The translations under genes and the position numbers were made by a program. From contig CAZAAK010000042.1 in assembly GCA_964483145.1 (NCBI GenBank), positions 1 to 21,296 of the forward strand: 21,296 nt of DNA, read 5' to 3'. This DNA comes from Colimorpha sp964483145 (GTDB lineage: Bacteria; Bacteroidota; Bacteroidia; Bacteroidales; P3). Shown here one piece after another: positions 7,445 to 15,306 of this stretch (position 1 is the stretch's first letter; each line of letters begins with the position of its first letter). The notes under the pieces are model-generated. The model was given only the letters and a program-made list of their open reading frames with translations. It made no database searches and was not told where the DNA came from.

Positions 7445-8626
7445 ATGAACATTATCATTGTGGGGACAGCCTATCCCTATAGAGGAGGTCTGGCGGCTTT
7501 CAACGAAAGATTAGCAAGCCAGTTCCAAAAGGAGGGGCACCGAGTGGAGGTGTGGACCTTTACGCTGCAATATCCGGGATTTCTTTTCCCAGGAAAGACC
7601 CAGTTGACAGATGCTCCTGCCCCCAAAGGATTGCAGATTAGCCGTAAAGTCAACTCCTGCAATCCGTTCAACTGGTTTAAAATAGGCAAAGAAATAGACA
7701 AAAAGAAGCCCGATGTGGTAATATTTGCCTATTGGATGTCGTTTATGGCGCCTTGCTTTGGCACCATCGCCCGGCGGGTTAAGAAGAACGGTAAGACATG
7801 CTGCATTGGTCTTATACACAATATGATACCACACGAGACCAATATTCTAGACAAGTTGTTTCCGGGCTATTTTGTAAAGGCTATGGACGGTTTCGCCACG
7901 CTTTCGGAAGCCGTGGCAAAGGATATTGCAATGTTCGACCGGCAGAACAAGCCCAAACATTGGGCCCCTCACCCCATCTACGACCACTACGGGGCATGCT
8001 TGAGTAAAATCGAAGCCCGCAAGGAGTTGGGCATTCCTACCGATGGCAAGTATGTGCTTTTTTTTGGTTTTATCCGCGACTATAAAGGGCTTGACCTGTT
8101 GATAGATGCCTTTGGCGACCTGCGCCTGCAGGACATGGGGGTGAAGCTGTTGGTGGCAGGGGAATTCTACGGAGACCCAAAGCCTTACACCGACCGTATA
8201 CACTCATTGGACATCAGCGACATTGTGCTACTGCACAACGACTATATCCCCGACGACAAAGTAAACCTCTATTTTAGTGCCTGCGACATTGTGGCACAGC
8301 CCTATAAAAGTGCCACGCAGAGCGGGGTGACGCAAGTTGCCTTTCATTTTGAAAAGCCCATGGTGGTGACCAACGTGGGCGGTTTGCCGGAAATAGTACC
8401 CAACGGCAAGGTGGGTTATGTTGTGGAACCTAACGCGCAAAGCATTGCCGACGCCTTGGTTAATTTTTATAAGGAAGGGAAAGAAGAGTTTTTTGTAGAA
8501 GGAGTGAGAGAGGAAAAGAAAAAGTACGGTTGGGACAGGATGACCCAAGCAGTACTAGCGAGTGCACGGCAATCGGATACGGATGGATACGGACTGGTCC
8601 AAAGGAAAAGGCAACAAACAAATTGA
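7445..8626 (+). CDS. Family 4 glycosyltransferase (GT-B fold)
   Basis: A 393-residue GT-B enzyme of the glycosyltransferase 1 / GT4 type. The N-terminal acceptor domain begins MNIIIVGTAYPYRGGLAAF with the Gly-rich donor-phosphate loop (G14, G15). The C-terminal donor domain holds KYVLFFGFIRDYKGLDLLI, DIVAQPYKSATQSGVTQVAF and VTNVGGLPEIVPNGKVGYVV. The QSGVTQ version of the usual E-x7-E region is seen in a recognised subset of GT4 enzymes. There is no signal peptide or membrane span. Donor sugar and acceptor cannot be read from sequence. It is followed after 3 bp by an exported transglutaminase-like gene, so it heads an operon that may act on a cell-envelope glycan or glycoprotein (inference). 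Confidence 0.88.
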   Translation: MNIIIVGTAYPYRGGLAAFNERLASQFQKEGHRVEVWTFTLQYPGFLFPGKTQLTDAPAPKGLQISRKVNSCNPFNWFKIGKEIDKKKPDVVIFAYWMSFMAPCFGTIARRVKKNGKTCCIGLIHNMIPHETNILDKLFPGYFVKAMDGFATLSEAVAKDIAMFDRQNKPKHWAPHPIYDHYGACLSKIEARKELGIPTDGKYVLFFGFIRDYKGLDLLIDAFGDLRLQDMGVKLLVAGEFYGDPKPYTDRIHSLDISDIVLLHNDYIPDDKVNLYFSACDIVAQPYKSATQSGVTQVAFHFEKPMVVTNVGGLPEIVPNGKVGYVVEPNAQSIADALVNFYKEGKEEFFVEGVREEKKKYGWDRMTQAVLASARQSDTDGYGLVQRKRQQTN

Positions 8627-8629
8627 TAT

Positions 8630-10534
8630 ATGAAGTACAAAAATTTACTGACTATTGCTTTGGTTGTGGGGATGGCTTGTCAGGCCACTGCACAACAGAG
8701 GACGGTTGTGTTCGACAGCACCAGTGTAGTGATGGAGGAGTCGGGCTTGAGCCATGTTACCAATCACCAGCGCATCCGGGTGAACGACCGTGCGGGTTGC
8801 AGTCAGATGTCTACCTTAAAGGTGGACTACGACCCGCTGTCGGCCTATGTGGAATTTCTACAAGTGCTTGTGCACCACGTCGACGGGCAAACCGAGGACG
8901 TGTTGTTGCGCGTATACGACTATGTGGCGCCTGCCCGTATGATTTACTGGGGTGCAAGCCAAAAGATGGTGGAAATAGGCCATTTGGAGCCTGGTGACGA
9001 GGTGGAGTATGTAACCTACAAGAAAGGCTACACCTATGCATTGCTGGGCGAGGGCGAGGACGACAAATACATTCCCCCAATGCGTGGCCATTTCTACGAC
9101 ATTGTACCTTTCTGGAGCGAACTGCCAGTGGAGAAGAAAGTCTACCGCGTAAGCGTTCTGACCGAGAAAAACTTGCGCTTTGAGCTCTATAACTGCAATG
9201 GTGACAACCCCGTGAAAATCGACACTGCCGTTTCGGGTGACCGCACCGTGTACACCTTTACCAAGAACAACATCACCCCGCTCGAACGCGAACATAAAGC
9301 ATTGGCAAACAATGACATTCAGTGTAAACTGCTGCTTAGTACCAGTCCGGACTGGCAAGCCAAATCGGTGTGGTTCTACGGTGTGAACGAGGATTATGGC
9401 AGTTTTGTGCCCACCCCCGAAGTGCAAGCTAAGGTGAACGAACTGCTAACCAATGCCAAAACCGAGCAGGACAGCATTAGCATCCTTACCCACTGGGTGG
9501 CCGATAACATCCGCTACGCTGGCATCAGTATGGGAGAAGGAGAGGGCTATACTCTGCACAATGCCAAAATGAACTTCACCGACCGTTGTGGCGTTTGCAA
9601 AGACAAGGCTGGCATGCTAGTGTGCATGTTGCGTGCAGCAGGATTCAAAGCCTATGCCGCCATGACAATGGCGCACGAACGGATCGACCGCATCCCAGCC
9701 GACCAATTCAACCACAGCGTTTGCGCCGTGCAACATCGCGATGGTTCTTACCAAATGCTGGACCCCACTTGGGTGCCCAATGTACGTGAATTGTGGAGTA
9801 GCGCAGAGCAGCAACAAGGCTATTTAATGGGCTTGCCAGAAGGTGCCGACCTGATGTATACGCCACTCTCAGCTCCAGCCAACCACTATGTCAGAATCAC
9901 TGCCAACACTGCCATTGACAACAGCGGCACGCTTAGCGGCACTATCACCATTACTGCAGAAGGCCAAAGCGACCGTGCCGTCAGGGGCGTATTCAACGCC
10001 CACACTGCCGAGTGGATGCGCAACATGGAGATGGAACTGCTGAAAATTTCTCCGGCTGCCATTGTAAGCAAAATCAACCACACCGACAACGACAGATACC
10101 TAGAGCAACCCGTAGCAATCACCTATACCTTTAGCATCCCTGGCTACGCTACTATGGACAAAAACACCCTAGCATTCATCCCACTGAGTGCTCGCAATTT
10201 TTATAGACGCGCCATGAGCCATTTGAACTTTGATGTAACCCGTTTGGAGCGTACGCAACCGTTTGCCGATGCCTGCTCGCGCCTAGTGGAAATCAAGGAA
10301 ACCGTGACCCTACCAGCCGAGTACAGCCAGTTGCACTTTCCTACGGTGAAAGGTGTTTCGGACGTGGCTGCTAGTTTCGGTTGCCAATATTGGATGGAGG
10401 ACAACACGCTGACTTTTGCCGAAAGCATCGTGCTGAACAAACGTGTGTATGACGCTACCGACTGGCCAAGTTTCCGCCAAAGTGTGGCCAACCAAAAAAT
10501 GCTGGCTACCACACCGGTAATCCTGACCAAATGA
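8630..10534 (+). CDS. Exported DUF3857/transglutaminase-like protein, intact triad
   Basis: A 634-residue protein with a signal peptide (residues 1-21, cleavage after ATA before QQRTVV). It has an N-terminal DUF3857 beta domain (about 30-220), a transglutaminase-like core (about 270-400) and a C-terminal DUF3858-like beta region. The papain-like triad is complete: C323 in CGVCKDKAG, H362 in FNHSVCAV and D378 in MLDPTW. Such proteins are widespread in Bacteroidetes; they are predicted cysteine hydrolases or transamidases of the envelope, with largely unproven substrates. It starts 3 bp after the glycosyltransferase stop, implying translational coupling, and lies 37 bp before a paralogue that has lost the triad. 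Confidence 0.9.
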   Translation: MKYKNLLTIALVVGMACQATAQQRTVVFDSTSVVMEESGLSHVTNHQRIRVNDRAGCSQMSTLKVDYDPLSAYVEFLQVLVHHVDGQTEDVLLRVYDYVAPARMIYWGASQKMVEIGHLEPGDEVEYVTYKKGYTYALLGEGEDDKYIPPMRGHFYDIVPFWSELPVEKKVYRVSVLTEKNLRFELYNCNGDNPVKIDTAVSGDRTVYTFTKNNITPLEREHKALANNDIQCKLLLSTSPDWQAKSVWFYGVNEDYGSFVPTPEVQAKVNELLTNAKTEQDSISILTHWVADNIRYAGISMGEGEGYTLHNAKMNFTDRCGVCKDKAGMLVCMLRAAGFKAYAAMTMAHERIDRIPADQFNHSVCAVQHRDGSYQMLDPTWVPNVRELWSSAEQQQGYLMGLPEGADLMYTPLSAPANHYVRITANTAIDNSGTLSGTITITAEGQSDRAVRGVFNAHTAEWMRNMEMELLKISPAAIVSKINHTDNDRYLEQPVAITYTFSIPGYATMDKNTLAFIPLSARNFYRRAMSHLNFDVTRLERTQPFADACSRLVEIKETVTLPAEYSQLHFPTVKGVSDVAASFGCQYWMEDNTLTFAESIVLNKRVYDATDWPSFRQSVANQKMLATTPVILTK

Positions 10535-10571
10535 TTTTTATTGCAGCCTTTTAAGATAAACCACTATCATT

Positions 10572-11981
10572 ATGAAGAAATTATTTATTATGACGCTAGC
10601 GGTGCTGATGGGAGCAGTCGCCCCAGCACAAAACCAGCCCGATGCCGAATACAAACTGATTCGCCGATGCTATCAGACCAATAGCGATGGCTCTATAGAC
10701 ATCAACTTCCGTAAGGAAATCAAACTCATTCGCAACCGAGCCATCACGGCATATGCCGACAAGGGCGAGACCTTTATCACCTACAACCCTCAGTTCGAGA
10801 GTTTGACCATTAACGAATGCTATACACTACTGCCCGATGGTACCAAAGTGGAAACGCCACAAAACGCCTTTGTGCTACAACTGCCTAGCGAATGCGCCGA
10901 TTGCGGCAGACTGAACGGCATTCGCGAGATGGCCATTGTGCATACGGCATTGGAGTACAATTGCGTAATAGTACTGGACTACACAATTCACCGCAACAGT
11001 AGCCTGTTGGTGGAGCGCTTCAACTTTAAGCAGGACTGCCCTGTGCAACGCTATGAAGTACGTTACGCCGATGGGCATACCCAAGTGGAAACCAACATCA
11101 CCCAAGCTGCTAACGACCCCTACATGCCAGCCAAAAAGGACTACGATGTGGAGTTCCAACTAGGGGATAGCCCCACTTCCGTTGCCGAGCAACGCCTAGA
11201 AAAAGCCTTCAACCTTCTGCAGGACTTGAAGAGCAATAACGACAAAGAGTATGTGACCGCTATTCGCGATTGGGTGGTGGACAATGTGAAGCTAAATCCG
11301 GTAGATCTAAGAGAAGTAAACTACGCCATGACACCTGCCACAGAGGTATTTTTGAGCAACTGCGGCACCAGTTTGGACAAGACAGGCCTATTGGCGGCAC
11401 TACTGAACGAGGCCGGATTCAAAGCCACTATCGTTGACAATAGCATGAATGTGTTTGGCGACAGGCCGTTGGAAGTTGAAGTAACCATCCAAAACAATAC
11501 ATACCGCATTTCTGCCACACAAAAAGGCGAGTTGATGACTGAACAGGCTAAGGCTGATGCCGCTGCTGTGGCAGCAGCTCCCATTTATATGGAACGCGAA
11601 CTGCAATGGGACCCAGACACTTTGGCTGATGGATATGTCCGCATTACCCTACCTGAAGAAAAAAGCAGACTAAACATCAATCCCGCCTACTTGACCACCG
11701 GCCGCACTAGCGATGTGCAAGCCGCTATAACTAGCGAGTTTTATCACTACACCATGAACCTCCCAAAAGGTGTTGAACTAATTGGAGGCGAAGTGAATAT
11801 CGAGTACAGCAAATACGACTTGGGTAGCATCAATATCAAAATCAAGCAGAAAGGCAGAAGACTGCTAATCACACGCCAATTACAGTTGCGCAAGTCCGTT
11901 ATCACAAAACAGGACTATCGCAATTTTCGACAACTGATGATTGACTGGAACAGTCACAAAGAACTCCTCTTTAGCCTATGA
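10572..11981 (+). CDS. Exported DUF3857/transglutaminase-like protein, triad lost
   Basis: A 469-residue paralogue of the preceding gene. A signal peptide ends near residue 19 (APAQNQ), a DUF3857-like beta domain covers about 25-200 and a transglutaminase-like region about 220-330. The helix carrying the nucleophile is clearly aligned: NCGTSLDKTGLLAALLNEAG here against RCGVCKDKAGMLVCMLRAAG in the neighbour, so the catalytic Cys is S267. The following strands (DRPLEVEVTIQNNTYRISA) have neither the His nor the Asp. It is therefore predicted to be a non-catalytic partner, binding module or scaffold. The reading frame is intact and well conserved in structure, which argues against a decaying pseudogene. 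Its stop overlaps the start of a 28-codon frame. Confidence 0.85.
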   Translation: MKKLFIMTLAVLMGAVAPAQNQPDAEYKLIRRCYQTNSDGSIDINFRKEIKLIRNRAITAYADKGETFITYNPQFESLTINECYTLLPDGTKVETPQNAFVLQLPSECADCGRLNGIREMAIVHTALEYNCVIVLDYTIHRNSSLLVERFNFKQDCPVQRYEVRYADGHTQVETNITQAANDPYMPAKKDYDVEFQLGDSPTSVAEQRLEKAFNLLQDLKSNNDKEYVTAIRDWVVDNVKLNPVDLREVNYAMTPATEVFLSNCGTSLDKTGLLAALLNEAGFKATIVDNSMNVFGDRPLEVEVTIQNNTYRISATQKGELMTEQAKADAAAVAAAPIYMERELQWDPDTLADGYVRITLPEEKSRLNINPAYLTTGRTSDVQAAITSEFYHYTMNLPKGVELIGGEVNIEYSKYDLGSINIKIKQKGRRLLITRQLQLRKSVITKQDYRNFRQLMIDWNSHKELLFSL

Positions 11982-12064
11982 GCGGAGCAATTTGGGCATT
12001 GGTATGTGCCGGGCTTTGGACTGTGGGGATGCTTTATTTCGACTGGAAAAAGAAGGGCAAATAA
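11978..12064 (+). CDS. 28-residue single-span membrane peptide, ATGA-coupled
   Basis: ATG at 11978 overlaps the TGA of the upstream gene (ATGA, 4-nt overlap), the classical arrangement for translational re-initiation. The product begins MSGAIWALVCAGLWTVGMLY, a hydrophobic span of about 17-18 residues, and ends in a charged FDWKKKGK tail, predicting N-out/C-in orientation. The frame ends 40 nt before a strong terminator, so it fits inside the transcription unit. I do not recognise a family; it resembles the one-span accessory peptides of membrane proteins in general form only. The evidence is positional and compositional. Confidence 0.55.
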   Translation: MSGAIWALVCAGLWTVGMLYFDWKKKGK

Positions 12065-12105
12065 ACATCCTTTGCCCACATAGGCATATATAGGCTGAAA
12101 ACAAT

Positions 12106-12150
12106 ACGGGAGGCAAACACCACTTTTGGAATGTTTGCCCCCCGTTTTTT
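12106..12150 (+). terminator. Terminator of the glycosyltransferase-transglutaminase operon
   Basis: A 14-bp stem with one mismatch (12106-12119 with 12132-12145; arms CGGGAGGCAAACA and TGTTTGCCCCCCG) and a 12-nt loop is followed directly by TTTTTT. It is a strong intrinsic terminator for rightward transcripts. It could also help end clpC transcription from the other side. Confidence 0.88.
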
Positions 12151-12169
12151 ATTGGAATGGGAGAGGCGA

Positions 12170-14818
12170 CTAAAGCTCGGATGGGACGGTGGCGTGCTGG
12201 GCATTATCAAACTCGGAGGAGAGCTTGGCGCTAGTGACGCCTCTACGAACAGTAAAGGAGAGTTTTTCGGCGGTTTTGTCGTCAGAATCAAAGGCTGTGA
12301 TGCAGATGGCATCACCGGGGAGTATATCGGCCTTGATAATTTCATCGGCTAGGTCGTCCTCGATGTAGCGTTGGATGGCGCGTTTGAGCGGACGCGCACC
12401 ATATTGCTCGTCCCAGCCTTTTCGAAGAATAAAATCGCGGGCCTTGTCGTCTAGACTGATGTCATAGCCCATAGCCTTAACGCGGTTGAAGAGGCCCTTG
12501 AGCTCGATATCGATAATCTTGTGGATGTCTTCGCGTTTGAGGCTGTTGAAGAACACAATATCATCGATGCGGTTGAGAAATTCTGGAGCAAAATGCTTCT
12601 TCAGCTCCTTGTCAATTACGGAGTGCTCCATACGGTTGCGCCCAGCCTCACGGGCTGCGGTGTTAAAGCCCACCCCAGTGCCAAATTCCTTGAGCTGTCG
12701 AGTACCAATGTTGGATGTCATAATGATGATGGTGTTCTTGAAGTCAACCTTGCGCCCAAGACCATCGGTGAGCTGACCGTCATCAAGAACTTGAAGTAAT
12801 ACATTGAAAACATCCGGATGGGCCTTTTCGATTTCGTCGAGCAACACAATAGAATAGGGCTTGCGGCGGACCTTCTCGGTAAGTTGGCCACCTTCCTCGT
12901 ATCCCACATATCCTGGAGGCGCTCCAATAAGACGAGAGACGGCAAACTTTTCCATGTACTCGCTCATATCAATACGAATCATATTAGCCTCGCTTTCGAA
13001 TAGATATTTAGCAAGGACCTTGGCAAGGTAAGTCTTGCCGACCCCCGTGGGACCAACAAATATAAAGGAACCAATGGGTCTGTTGGGGTCCTTGAGACCG
13101 GCGCGGTTGCGGCGGATAGCCTTGCATATTTGGCTAACGGCCTGGTCTTGACCCACCACTGAGCCTTGAATCTCGTTTTCCATAACTAGCAGACGACTGC
13201 CCTCGCTTTGGGCAATACGCTGGACGGGGACACCGGTCATCATAGCCACTACTTCGGCCACATCTTGGTCGGTAACAGGAACGCGGTTGTCGCGGTTGCT
13301 AGTTTCCCACTGCCGCTTGCGCTCTGCTAATTTGTCACGCAGTTGTCGTTCCTGATCGCGGTAATCAGCGGCTTCGCTGTAGCTTTTCTTGGCAAGCACT
13401 TCCTTCTTGCGATTTTCCACACGGGCAATCTCGCTTTCGAGGGCCACAATATCATCGGGCACTTTGACGTTGGAAATGCGCACGCGGGCACCGGCCTCAT
13501 CAAGGGCATCGATGGCCTTGTCGGGCAGGACGCGGTCGCTGACATAGCGCTCGGTTAGGGAGATGCAAGCCTTGAGGGCCTCATCGGTATATCGGACCAA
13601 GTGGTGGTCTTCGTACTTGGACTTTATGTTGCGCAGGATGGTAAGCGTTTCTTCGGGAGTGGTGGCTTCGACCAACACCTTTTGAAAACGACGTTCCAGA
13701 GCACCATCTTTTTCTATATATTGCCGATATTCGTCAAGGGTAGTAGTGCCAATGCACTGAAGGACACCATGAGCAAGGGCAGGCTTGAACATGTTGGAGG
13801 CATCGAGCGAGCCGCTAGCGCTACCAGCCCCTACGATAGTGTGGATTTCGTCGATAAAAAGAATTATGTCCGGATTCTTTTCCAATTCATTAAGAATGGC
13901 TTTCATACGCTCCTCGAACTGCCCTCGGTACTTGGTGCCAGCTACAATGGAGGCAAGGTCGAGGGAGATGACGCGCTTGTCGTAGAGGGTGTGGGGTACA
14001 TTACCCTCGATAATGCGTAAGGCAAGACCTTCGGCTATGGAGCTCTTACCAACGCCAGGCTCCCCAATCAGAATGGGATTGTTCTTTTTGCGCCGAGAGA
14101 GAATTTGAGCAATGCGCTCAAGCTCTTTTTCGCGCCCCACTATGGGGTCCAACTTGCCCTCTCGCGCCAATAAGGTGAGGTCGCGACCAAAATTCTCCAA
14201 AGCGGGTGTCCTACTGTCGGGTTTATGCCTGTCGGCACCTGCACGGTACTGCCCATCCGAGGACCGATTGTCATCATCGGGGTCGGCATAGAGGTCATCA
14301 TTATTATCCTCACTGGTCTGAGCCCGGAAATCGGGCAGGGGGGAGGAAAAGTCGGATGGTTTTGCAGAGGGTGGCAGAGCTCCATGCTGCTGGAGGTATC
14401 GGATGCACCTTTGGTGGTCTACAGCATACTGTTTGAGCAATTGTGCTACAAGATTTTCGCCCTCTTGGAGAATTGCAAGGAGAAAGTGCACGGTGTGTAG
14501 TTCGGCAGATTTAAGCCGAGTGCTCTCTAAGAAACTGAGCCGTAGAATCTTCTCGGACTGACGGAGCATGGGAATCTCACTGTCGTCGGTATAGCGCAGA
14601 GCGCTGTCCATCTGACCAATGGTATTTTCGATCTTGGACTTGACGGCGGGAATGTCAACGCCCAAATCTCGCAGCATTGTAACTGCTGAACATCCGTCCT
14701 CACGAATAATACCAAGGAAGAGATGCTCCACTCCAATAGCGCCGTTTTTCAGACGGATAGCCTCGTCACGACTGTTGGACAGGGCAAGTTTTGCGTGTTC
14801 TGTTAGTTTAGGTTCCAT
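12170..14818 (-). CDS. clpC: ClpC-type AAA+ protease-associated unfoldase
   Basis: An 882-residue Hsp100 ATPase that unfolds proteins and feeds them to ClpP. It has two Clp N repeats (about 1-145), a long acidic linker (about 150-210, rich in D, E and N), AAA-1 (Walker A GEPGVGKSS with K258; Walker B ILFIDEIHTI), a UVR-like coiled-coil middle domain (KKSYSEAADYRDQERQLRDK), AAA-2 (GPTGVGKTYLAK with K595; IVLLDEIEKAHPD) and a C-terminal small domain. The GVGF loop fits ClpP docking. The linker is longer than in Bacillus ClpC. I chose the ATG at 14818 over the one at 14839, because the latter lies inside the probable -7 box and adds an unusual MHCQTIV peptide before the conserved MEPKLTEHAKLAL start. 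No ctsR, mcsA or mcsB is nearby. Confidence 0.93.
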   Translation of the reverse strand: MEPKLTEHAKLALSNSRDEAIRLKNGAIGVEHLFLGIIREDGCSAVTMLRDLGVDIPAVKSKIENTIGQMDSALRYTDDSEIPMLRQSEKILRLSFLESTRLKSAELHTVHFLLAILQEGENLVAQLLKQYAVDHQRCIRYLQQHGALPPSAKPSDFSSPLPDFRAQTSEDNNDDLYADPDDDNRSSDGQYRAGADRHKPDSRTPALENFGRDLTLLAREGKLDPIVGREKELERIAQILSRRKKNNPILIGEPGVGKSSIAEGLALRIIEGNVPHTLYDKRVISLDLASIVAGTKYRGQFEERMKAILNELEKNPDIILFIDEIHTIVGAGSASGSLDASNMFKPALAHGVLQCIGTTTLDEYRQYIEKDGALERRFQKVLVEATTPEETLTILRNIKSKYEDHHLVRYTDEALKACISLTERYVSDRVLPDKAIDALDEAGARVRISNVKVPDDIVALESEIARVENRKKEVLAKKSYSEAADYRDQERQLRDKLAERKRQWETSNRDNRVPVTDQDVAEVVAMMTGVPVQRIAQSEGSRLLVMENEIQGSVVGQDQAVSQICKAIRRNRAGLKDPNRPIGSFIFVGPTGVGKTYLAKVLAKYLFESEANMIRIDMSEYMEKFAVSRLIGAPPGYVGYEEGGQLTEKVRRKPYSIVLLDEIEKAHPDVFNVLLQVLDDGQLTDGLGRKVDFKNTIIIMTSNIGTRQLKEFGTGVGFNTAAREAGRNRMEHSVIDKELKKHFAPEFLNRIDDIVFFNSLKREDIHKIIDIELKGLFNRVKAMGYDISLDDKARDFILRKGWDEQYGARPLKRAIQRYIEDDLADEIIKADILPGDAICITAFDSDDKTAEKLSFTVRRGVTSAKLSSEFDNAQHATVPSEL

Positions 14819-14837
14819 AACTATTGTTTGACAATGC

Positions 14838-14845
14838 AAAAATAC
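14838..14845 (-). promoter_or_regulatory. Probable -7 box of clpC
   Basis: The minus strand reads TATTTTTG (complement of 14838-14845), matching TAnnTTTG, about 20 nt before the ATG at 14818. No good -33 element is seen 19 bp upstream. It decides the clpC start by excluding the ATG at 14839. Confidence 0.5.
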
Positions 14846-15235
14846 AACAAAATCCCGAAACAGATGTATTCAGAAGAGGTTTGTTTTCAACAGATGCATG
14901 TTTAATGCGCTATTACGTCAAAAAGCGTGCCACACATCTAAGAGGGAAGGAACACCGATTGGGATATTTGTGCCAGAAACATTCATTCCATGCACTTAAG
15001 CCACGGCAAAAAAGATGCCATAAGAGAGGCATAATGGTCAGATTCTGTTGAATATTTTGCAAAGCAGTTCCCTCGCCGAGAAGTTCGGGAAGACGGATGA
15101 ATGGTGGGAAATAAGATGTGTATGAGAAAGTTCGCACATAACTGAAGCCTCATTGAAGGATAGATTTTCTTATGCAAAGCTGTTAATTGTTGATAAAATG
15201 GCGTTTTGCAATAATGCAAAGTGAAAAAAAAAATG
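14846..15235. other. Intergenic region between divergent clpC and gyrA
   Basis: About 460 bp separate the two divergent genes. Besides the two proximal promoter boxes I find no RNA gene, no strong terminator-type hairpin and no protein-like open frame. The short frames here have no recognisable domain. An A10-type run (about 15223-15233) lies just before the gyrA -7 box. Confidence 0.5.
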
Positions 15236-15243
15236 TACCTTTG
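15236..15243 (+). promoter_or_regulatory. Probable -7 box of gyrA
   Basis: TACCTTTG matches TAnnTTTG, 63 nt before the gyrA ATG. The -33 position 19 bp upstream (AATG) is poor; the A-rich run just upstream may compensate as an UP-like element. Confidence 0.5.
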
Positions 15244-15306
15244 TAATTATTATAGTGATGTTATATTGCATTTTATAGTTGAGAAACAATATTATATATA
15301 TAAGAG

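Noticed and set aside
14819..14839. Upstream ATG at 14839 as the clpC start
   Set aside because: The codon overlaps the likely -7 box of the clpC promoter and the extra seven residues do not resemble ClpC N termini.
14913..15219. Short frames in the clpC-gyrA intergenic region
   Set aside because: No family resemblance, no start context, and they overlap on opposite strands.
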